64,000 nucleotides of DNA from Acidobacteriota bacterium (GTDB lineage Bacteria; Acidobacteriota; Terriglobia; Terriglobales; Acidobacteriaceae): assembly GCA_023410055.1 (NCBI GenBank), contig JAEYQK010000123.1, positions 8,464-72,463 of the forward strand, written 5' to 3'. A program made the position numbers and the translations under genes. The notes below the pieces were generated by a model, which worked only from the letters and a program-made list of their open reading frames with translations, was not told the origin of the DNA and searched no databases. This document shows, in pieces, positions 59,224 to 64,000 of this stretch. How positions within the stretch are numbered: the first letter of the stretch is position 1; every line of letters begins with the position of its first letter.

Positions 59224-60018
59224 TTACCTTTCACACCGTAAGTGGCCGTCGTCATTGACGATCTGGCCTCGACATTTGCGGTAGTCGTCTAGAGTTGTGC
59301 TGCGCCAGCTTCCGTCCCTTTTTTGACAGCGTGCGCGCAGTTGATCACCTTTGTAGTTGACATCCTGACAGCTCTGCCGGAAGTCGCTCTGATACGGTCC
59401 GCCTTGGGGTGAGGCGCCAGGACCTTGTCCTCGACCGGATTGGCCGCCCTGCCAGCGGCCGCCGCATCGCAATTGGCCATCATTGTTTGTGATGTTGCTG
59501 TTGCCGCACTGGCGCATGTCGACCGAGGTATCACGCCAGCGCCCATTCACAGTCTGGCAGCGAGCTTCGAGGCGATTGCCGTTCATCCGTGCGTTCTGGC
59601 AGGTCTTCATATAGTCACCTTGTGGGACCGCTCCCTGACCGTAGCCATAGCCGCCCGGGCCTGCGCCCTGCCTAGCTCCCGTTTGTCCGCCTTGCCATTG
59701 ACCGCTGACGCATTTCAGCCGGCCATCATCGTTGGCGATGTGGCCGCGGCACCGGTTGAAATCGTCAAGCGAGGTTCTGCGCCAGCTTCCATCGGACTTC
59801 TGGCAAAGCGCTTCCATGTGATTGCCTTTTACTCGAATATCTTGACAGCTGCTCTGGTAGGATCCACTGGGCAGGTTCTGGCCGAATCCCCATTGCAGCG
59901 CCGCGTTCAGGTTATTGCCGGAAAGCACATCAAGGCTGCTTGCTTGCGCCATTGTTGCTGATGCCACTAGCCCTACCAACACCACTGCTGACCATGCGAT
60001 CGTACGTAGGCCGCGCAT
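59224..60018 (-). CDS. Secreted protein with three cyanovirin-N homology (CVNH) repeats
   Basis: 264 residues, GGAGG ribosome site, signal peptide to MAQA. Three repeats follow with the CVNH pattern of S-x-SCQDI, L.A.CQ, DGSWR-TSLDD, C.G.I.NDDG.L.C: about 52-104, 132-186 and 208-264. Glycine/glutamine-rich linkers (GGQTGARQGAGPGGYGYGQG) join them. CVNH domains bind sugars such as mannose in cyanovirin, so this may be a secreted lectin; some CVNH proteins do not bind sugar. Each repeat has two cysteine pairs. Its position next to the WD40 remnant and a DinB-like gene gives no further clue. Confidence 0.85.
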   Translation of the reverse strand: MRGLRTIAWSAVVLVGLVASATMAQASSLDVLSGNNLNAALQWGFGQNLPSGSYQSSCQDIRVKGNHMEALCQKSDGSWRRTSLDDFNRCRGHIANDDGRLKCVSGQWQGGQTGARQGAGPGGYGYGQGAVPQGDYMKTCQNARMNGNRLEARCQTVNGRWRDTSVDMRQCGNSNITNNDGQLRCGGRWQGGQSGRGQGPGASPQGGPYQSDFRQSCQDVNYKGDQLRARCQKRDGSWRSTTLDDYRKCRGQIVNDDGHLRCER

Positions 60019-60145
60019 AGACTATCCTCCATGTTGTCGGGGAACAACTGTGGCGCTGTATATTAGGATGCAGAGATGTCAGCGTGAGAAGCGGGCACTA
60101 TTAAGCGGAGCCATCTCGCGTAGAATGTGCGCAGGAGGAGAGTCG

Positions 60146-60724
60146 ATGCCTAGAACGATGAGCACGGCCCTGATTTGCCTTCTGCTGCTGGCCAGCTTTG
60201 GCTTCGCACAGGACAAGCCAACCACCACCGCCAACCCGCTCAGCGACTACAACAAGAAGGCTTACGCCAACATCAAGAACAACATTCTTCGTTCGGCCGA
60301 GAAGATGCCGGAAGAGAGCTACAGCTTCAAACCCACCGAGGCCGTCCGTAGCTATGGCCAGATTCTGGGGCATGTGGCCGACGCGCAATATCTGTTCTGT
60401 TCCAGCGTGCTTGGCGAGAAGAGTCCGGGGCCGAAGGTCGAAAAGACCAAAACGAGCAAAGCCGAGCTGACTGCCGCACTGAAGGATGCCTTCACGTATT
60501 GCGATAAGGCCTACGACGGCCTGACGGACGCAACTGCCGCCGAAACAATCAAGTTCTTTGGCAGCGACGCCCCAAAACTCGGTGTGCTCGGCTTTAACAA
60601 CATGCATAACATGGAGCACTACGGGAACCTGGTCACCTACATGCGGATGAAGAATATCGTTCCGCCCAGTAGCGAACCCAGACCGCAGGCGCAGAAGCCT
60701 CCGCAATCGGGAGAGAAGAAATAG
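60146..60724 (+). CDS. Secreted DinB-like (YfiT) four-helix protein
   Basis: 192 residues from the ATG at 60146 (GGAGGAG upstream; a signal peptide LICLLLLASFGFAQ follows). An earlier in-frame reading overlaps the CVNH gene start and is rejected. YGQILGHVADAQYLF in the middle and NNMHNMEHYGNLVTYMRM near the end carry the three-histidine metal site of DinB/YfiT proteins. Family members are thiol or metal-dependent enzymes of varied function; an exported copy is often seen in Acidobacteriota. The C-terminal ~20 residues are proline-rich. Confidence 0.82.
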   Translation: MPRTMSTALICLLLLASFGFAQDKPTTTANPLSDYNKKAYANIKNNILRSAEKMPEESYSFKPTEAVRSYGQILGHVADAQYLFCSSVLGEKSPGPKVEKTKTSKAELTAALKDAFTYCDKAYDGLTDATAAETIKFFGSDAPKLGVLGFNNMHNMEHYGNLVTYMRMKNIVPPSSEPRPQAQKPPQSGEKK

Positions 60725-60897
60725 AGCGAAGTGCCGCACCCTTTCCTTCGGGAGAGGGTGCGTGTGTCGCAGCGGATTAGGCCGACAAGGTGGCCAGCGA
60801 AGGAGGCGTTTACAGCGCTCACATTCCGGGTGCAGAATACTCGCTGGCGCTGCTGCCCTCTAGGCCAGGTCAAGGCGGCGAGATGACCCAGCCAGGA

Positions 60898-61047
60898 AAC
60901 AAGAGCTCTGCCGTCCCTGCGGGACTCGTTGGATTTGTGCTACCTAGACCCACCACCGCGCGACCCCTCCGGGGTTCGCTTGTGGTGGGCTATTTTCTAT
61001 CGCCCCCGTTGGGGGCTGCTTGTCAGCTGACATATCACCCGAATCAT
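60898..61047 (+). repeat. 150-bp multi-hairpin direct repeat, copy 1 (downstream of transposase)
   Basis: Contains GTCCC-TGC-GGGAC, an outer stem CCCACCAC...GTGGTGGG around ACCCC-TCC-GGGGT, and GCCCCC-GTT-GGGGGC. Copy 2 is at 61768-61917 with one mismatch seen (TAGAC versus TGGAC). The copies are 870 bp apart in the same orientation and bracket the IS200-like transposase. Confidence 0.92.
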
Positions 61048-61232
61048 CAACCAGATGATAATCACCAACCAGCTGACAAGTCAGCAGATAAGGAAGCTCA
61101 GAACAGGTGCGCCGTCGCCAAGAGTTGAGTCCACGCCGATGTTTTCAAACGGGAGCACCCGTAGGGTGCGCCAGATGATAGCACAAGGGTGTCCTGCAGG
61201 GATCGCGCTGTGCTGGGTCACCGGACCGAGAA

Positions 61233-61703
61233 TCATTCGAGTGCCGGAGGCACGTTAGAGAATTCATCTGGCGCGATCTCGATGCCGTGCTTGTTCAAGA
61301 ACGCCCTGAACTCCTGCTGGAAATCGACTTTGCGGTGGTGGTCAACTTGAGACCGGATGTATGCCACCGTGCTTTCCTTCTGCGACACGCTCACCGAGAA
61401 CGCTCCATAGCCTTCTTGCCATCCGAAATCCTTCATCGCGGGAAAAGTCTCGTGTATCCAGCGAGATGAGTTCGCTTTGATGTTCTGGACCGCCTTCGAA
61501 ACCGATATTGTCGCCGGCAAGGACACGAGCACGTGTGCATGATCTTCCACGCCGCCGACTATGACCGCCTTCATCCCCAGTTCACGGGCCGTGCCACCGA
61601 TAAATTGCCAAATACGTGGCGCGAGTTGGGACGGGATCGATTTGCGGCGCTCCTTTGTTGAGAAGACAAGGTGAACGAGGCAGGAATTGTAGCTGTGAGA
61701 CAT
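61233..61703 (-). CDS. IS200/REP-associated tyrosine (Y1) transposase
   Basis: HUH-type single-strand transposase, 156 residues from the ATG at 61703. The metal-binding His pair is DHAHVLVSLP (His55, His57) and the catalytic tyrosine Tyr115 lies in TVAYIRSQ. HLVFSTKERRKSIP at the N-terminus is typical of IS200-like enzymes. Such enzymes cut hairpin-tipped single-stranded DNA; the REP-associated group (RAYT) acts on dispersed palindromic repeats. No TnpB is present. Both flanks carry a 150-bp multi-hairpin repeat, as expected for a RAYT with its own REP sequences. The reading frame is intact. Confidence 0.9.
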   Translation of the reverse strand: MSHSYNSCLVHLVFSTKERRKSIPSQLAPRIWQFIGGTARELGMKAVIVGGVEDHAHVLVSLPATISVSKAVQNIKANSSRWIHETFPAMKDFGWQEGYGAFSVSVSQKESTVAYIRSQVDHHRKVDFQQEFRAFLNKHGIEIAPDEFSNVPPALE

Positions 61704-61767
61704 GAGTCGAATGTAGAACGGAAATGTGAGTGGAAGCGGAAGGCGCGCGATGATGTTACAGAAATGG

Positions 61768-61917
61768 AACAAGAGCTCTGCCGTCCCTGCGGGACTCGTT
61801 GGATTTGTGCTACCTGGACCCACCACCGCGCGACCCCTCCGGGGTTCGCTTGTGGTGGGCTATTTTCTATCGCCCCCGTTGGGGGCTGCTTGTCAGCTGA
61901 CATATCACCCGAATCAT
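61768..61917 (+). repeat. 150-bp multi-hairpin direct repeat, copy 2 (upstream of transposase)
   Basis: Same unit as 60898-61047, beginning 65 bp upstream of the transposase start codon. It overlaps a longer in-frame reading of the transposase that is not used. Confidence 0.92.
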
Positions 61918-61925
61918 TACAAATA

Positions 61926-61954
61926 GCAAAAGGCCGGATCACATGGACCCGGCC
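61926..61954 (-). terminator. Terminator of tsf
   Basis: On the minus strand GGCCGG and CCGGCC pair with an 11-nt loop, followed by TTTTGCTATTT, 25 bp after the tsf stop. Confidence 0.65.
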
Positions 61955-61979
61955 CTGAAACTTCTCACCTTTTCGTTCT

Positions 61980-62639
61980 TTACTCGGCTTTTTCTTCCTG
62001 GGCCGGGTTGCTGACGGCGATCGTCATGTTGGGATCACCGACCTTGAAGCGGGCGAAGCGCTTCACGCTGATGTTTTCGCCCAGCTTGCCGATTTTCTGC
62101 GCGATCAGCTGCGAGATGGTAACGGAGTTCTCCTTAATGAAGGGCTGCTCGTACAAGCAGACTTCCTCGTAGAACTTGCCCATCTTGCCTTCGACGATCT
62201 TCTCGACCACCGGTGCGGGCTTGCCGGTTGCAGCGGCCTGCGAGCGGTAGATGTCCTTCTCTTTTTCGAAGTCGGCTGCCGTGACGTCTTCCTTGCGGAT
62301 GTACTTCGGATCGACGGCGGCGATGTGCATCGCGATGTCGTGGATCAGTTCTTTGAAGTCCTCGGTGCGCGCTACGAAATCGCTCTCGCAGTTGACTTCG
62401 ACCATGACGCCAATCTTGCCGCCAGCATGAATGTAGCTGGTAACGGAGCCTTCTTTCGTCGTACGAGAAGACTTCTTCTCGGCCACGGCGACGCCGCGCT
62501 TGCGGAGGTTGACGACTGCCTGCTCGATGTTGCCGTTCGCCTCGGCGAGGGCCTTCTTGCAGTCCATCATGGGAGCGCCGGTCTTATCACGAAGCTCTTT
62601 GACTGCGGCTGCGGAGATGTTGGGAGTAGTAGTGCTCAT
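61980..62639 (-). CDS. tsf: Translation elongation factor Ts
   Basis: Nucleotide exchange factor for EF-Tu. 219 residues, the compact form. The UBA-like N-terminus AAVKELRDKTGAPMMDCKKA, LAEANGNIEQAVVNLRKRGV, then the core NCESDFVARTEDFK and the ending ISVKRFARFKVGD are typical. It follows rpsB in the same direction, with a 287-bp gap holding repeats and an rpsB terminator-like hairpin, so it may have its own promoter. Confidence 0.97.
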   Translation of the reverse strand: MSTTTPNISAAAVKELRDKTGAPMMDCKKALAEANGNIEQAVVNLRKRGVAVAEKKSSRTTKEGSVTSYIHAGGKIGVMVEVNCESDFVARTEDFKELIHDIAMHIAAVDPKYIRKEDVTAADFEKEKDIYRSQAAATGKPAPVVEKIVEGKMGKFYEEVCLYEQPFIKENSVTISQLIAQKIGKLGENISVKRFARFKVGDPNMTIAVSNPAQEEKAE

Positions 62640-62784
62640 TTCAAAACCTTTCTGGGTATTGGGTATTAGGTTGTTAGGTTTCGGGTCTCTTCTCGCGGGA
62701 AAAGCGGGATGCTGTGCTCAACCGCTCTTGCAAGTGCCTAACACCCATAAACCCAAAACCCTGGAACCTTGCGTTGCACAATAA

Positions 62785-62813
62785 CGCCCGCGCCATTCGA
62801 CAGCGCGCGGGCG
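62785..62813 (-). terminator. Hairpin between rpsB and tsf
   Basis: CGCCCGCGC pairs with GCGCGGGCG over 9 bp; on the minus strand it is followed by TTATTGTG. It could attenuate rpsB transcription before tsf. Confidence 0.5.
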
Positions 62814-62899
62814 ATTCAGCTTTCTTGACCTCCGGGGCTAAGAGCCCCTTTCATTGTGAGGTCCGGGTCGGCACGGCTAAGGCCATGACTTTCCCGAAC

Positions 62900-62922
62900 G
62901 CCGGACTGGAGTCCGGCGCTAC
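62900..62922. repeat. Dispersed palindrome, GCCGGACT...AGTCCGGC family
   Basis: GCCGGACTGGAGTCCGGCG then CTAC. Copies at 5530 and 46068. It lies right after the rpsB stop. Confidence 0.7.
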
Positions 62923-62926
62923 AAAA

Positions 62927-63802
62927 CTAGACCCCGTGCTGCGCCTGGGCTTCTTCTTCGTCGGCCGTGGTGTCTTCCGAAACCGGTGCCTTGCGAACGC
63001 CTGCGCCGAGTACTTCTTCCATGCTGACGTCTTCGGTATCTTCGCTGGCGGTCACGCCGCCTTCGATTGCCGGAGCCTCAGCTTCTTGGGCTGCCGCCAC
63101 GATAGCCGGCAGTTCGCCCGCTGCCGCTGCGCCTTCAACAACGCTGTCGGCGATCTTCGAGGCGAACAGGCGGATAGCGCGCAGGGCGTCATCATTGCCT
63201 GGGATCACGTAATCGACTTCGCTTGGATCGCAGTTCGTATCGACAACGGCGACCACGGGAATGCCCAGTTTCCGGGCTTCGCGCACCGCGATCTGTTCCT
63301 TGTTCGAATCGATCACGAAGAGTGCATCGGGAAGACGCGTCAAATTCTTGATGCCGGCGAGGTTCGTCTGGAGATGTTTGCGTTCTCGCTCGAGCTTGAT
63401 AACTTCTTTCTTGGGCAACAAATCGTAGCGGCCATCCGTGGCCATCTCATCGATTTCCTTCAGGCGCTTCACCGACTTCTGGACCGTTACCCAGTTGGTG
63501 AGCAAGCCGCCCAACCAGCGCGCGTTGATATAGCTCATGCCGCAGCGCTGTGCTTCTTCAGCAACCGCTTCCTGTGCCTGTCGCTTGGTGCCGACGAACA
63601 TGATCGTCTTGCGGTCGGCAGCCAGATCTGTGACGAACTTCGACGCGTCCTTGAACATCTTGAGCGTCTTCTGCAGATCGATGATGTAAATCCCGTTACG
63701 TTCGCCGAAGATGAATTCCTTCATCTTGGGGTTCCAGCGTTTGGTCTGATGCCCGAAGTGAACACCGGCTTCGAGCAGCTCTTTCATCGTTATGTTTGCC
63801 AC
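62927..63802 (-). CDS. rpsB: Small ribosomal subunit protein uS2
   Basis: 30S ribosomal protein of 291 residues. It starts ANITMKELLEAGVHFGHQTK with AGGAGG upstream and contains RWNPKMKEFIFGERNGIYII and ARKLGIPVVAVVDTNCDPSEV. The last ~50 residues (EAPAIEGGVTASEDTEDVSM, ending TTADEEEAQAQHGV) are an acidic tail not found in E. coli S2, but such tails are common in Acidobacteriota. Conserved rpsB-tsf order. Confidence 0.97.
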   Translation of the reverse strand: MANITMKELLEAGVHFGHQTKRWNPKMKEFIFGERNGIYIIDLQKTLKMFKDASKFVTDLAADRKTIMFVGTKRQAQEAVAEEAQRCGMSYINARWLGGLLTNWVTVQKSVKRLKEIDEMATDGRYDLLPKKEVIKLERERKHLQTNLAGIKNLTRLPDALFVIDSNKEQIAVREARKLGIPVVAVVDTNCDPSEVDYVIPGNDDALRAIRLFASKIADSVVEGAAAAGELPAIVAAAQEAEAPAIEGGVTASEDTEDVSMEEVLGAGVRKAPVSEDTTADEEEAQAQHGV

Positions 63803-64000
63803 GCAACCTCCTAAGTGGATTGCATCCTCTACGTGCCTCGCGGCCGCTCGGGATTACATTCCCGTGCCCGCTGGTTCCGCTGTTGATCAGCGGTGCGGGA
63901 AAATTCGCCCCTGCATTGCGTACCGGATTTCCGTTCCTGGGGTCATTGAGGAGCGGAAAACCAAAACTGTTTGCGCCACAAAAGCGCCCCCGGGCAGAGC
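63803..64000. other. Upstream region of rpsB, no gene seen
   Basis: 198 bp to the window edge. It contains the rpsB leader with GC-rich inverted pieces (CGCTGTTGATCAGCGG at 63878-63893). An S2 autoregulatory leader is possible, but no recognised structure could be matched. Confidence 0.3.

Larger units (their letters stand above)
62640..62926. other. rpsB-tsf spacer with repeat words and a palindrome
   Basis: TGGGTATTGGGTATTAGG (about 62653-62670) and the complementary words CCTAACACCCATAAACCC (about 62737-62754) can pair. A hairpin CGCCCGCGC ... GCGCGGGCG (62785-62813) and a GCCGGACTGGAGTCCGGCG palindrome (62900-62922) follow. No gene. Confidence 0.5.

Noticed and set aside
59915..60145. 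N-terminal extension of the DinB-like frame
   Set aside because: It overlaps the CVNH gene's 5' end on the other strand, and the ATG at 60146 has a strong ribosome site and starts a signal peptide.
62714..63814. Long open frame (366 codons) opposite rpsB
   Set aside because: Antisense shadow of a highly conserved ribosomal protein gene; no recognisable domain.

Overview
The window looks like a chromosomal piece of a free-living Acidobacteriota, probably of the Terriglobia/'Koribacter' type. This is inferred from high GC, an ADOP-type macrolide-export-like permease, a VWFA-related secreted protein, a TonB receptor with a carboxypeptidase-regulatory-like N-terminus, several secreted carbohydrate-active enzymes, and many dispersed palindromic repeats. 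No database comparison was possible. About 47 protein genes were identified. No rRNA, tRNA or CRISPR array was found.

Layout. (1) 0-11.6 kb: the 3' part of an acyl-CoA carboxylase carboxyltransferase, a HAD phosphatase, a Tat-exported DUF362 protein, a secreted CE1-like esterase, an acetyl-CoA hydrolase/CoA-transferase, polA, and a divergent class III-type sirtuin. (2) 11.8-18.1 kb: a NatAB-like ABC exporter, a small zinc-ribbon protein, a DUF374 acyltransferase, then a cobalamin riboswitch in front of a BtuB-like TonB receptor. (3) 18.5-24.5 kb: trmO, a TraB/DUF5694-like secreted protein, ilvD, an acetate transporter (SatP family) and serA. (4) 25-35.4 kb: a secreted/carbohydrate region with a TPR protein, an acyltransferase 3, two paralogous small secreted proteins, a GH43 with a discoidin-like domain, a VWFA-related protein, a GH5-like hydrolase and a second esterase. 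(5) 36-38 kb: an isolated, less GC-rich gene for a TIR-like/TPR protein, bordered on both sides by repeat clusters. (6) 38.7-44.4 kb: the replication/translation core dnaA <- -> rpmH-rnpA-yidD-yidC-jag, with a candidate promoter and a single DnaA-box-like site in the dnaA-rpmH gap. (7) 44.4-58.7 kb: aldo/keto reductase, mtgA, a third esterase, lipA, a cold-shock protein, glgC, the ADOP permease, a cytochrome c, a DUF488 protein, hemL, a DUF2905 protein, a lysine-rich histone-like protein and a LysM transglycosylase. (8) 58.9-64 kb: a WD40 gene remnant, a triple-repeat CVNH protein, a secreted DinB-like protein, an IS200-like (REP-associated) transposase between two 150-bp direct repeats, then tsf and rpsB.

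The most distinctive feature is the dispersed structured repeats. Several families of short palindromes recur across the window (GGTGCCCC-bounded elements, GCCGGACTGGAGTCCGGC, GACGGGGC...GCCCCGTC, GGGCACGGC...GCCGTGCC, and a two-hairpin element whose two copies differ by compensatory changes). Two of them lie in frame inside essential genes, polA and rnpA, like the palindromic elements known inside Rickettsia genes. The IS200-like transposase sits between near-identical multi-hairpin repeats, and hairpins resembling theirs occur in the 38-kb repeat cluster. A possible working link between transposase and repeats is inference. The TIR-like/TPR protein is the best candidate for an undescribed signalling or defence protein, but it has no recognisable partner genes.
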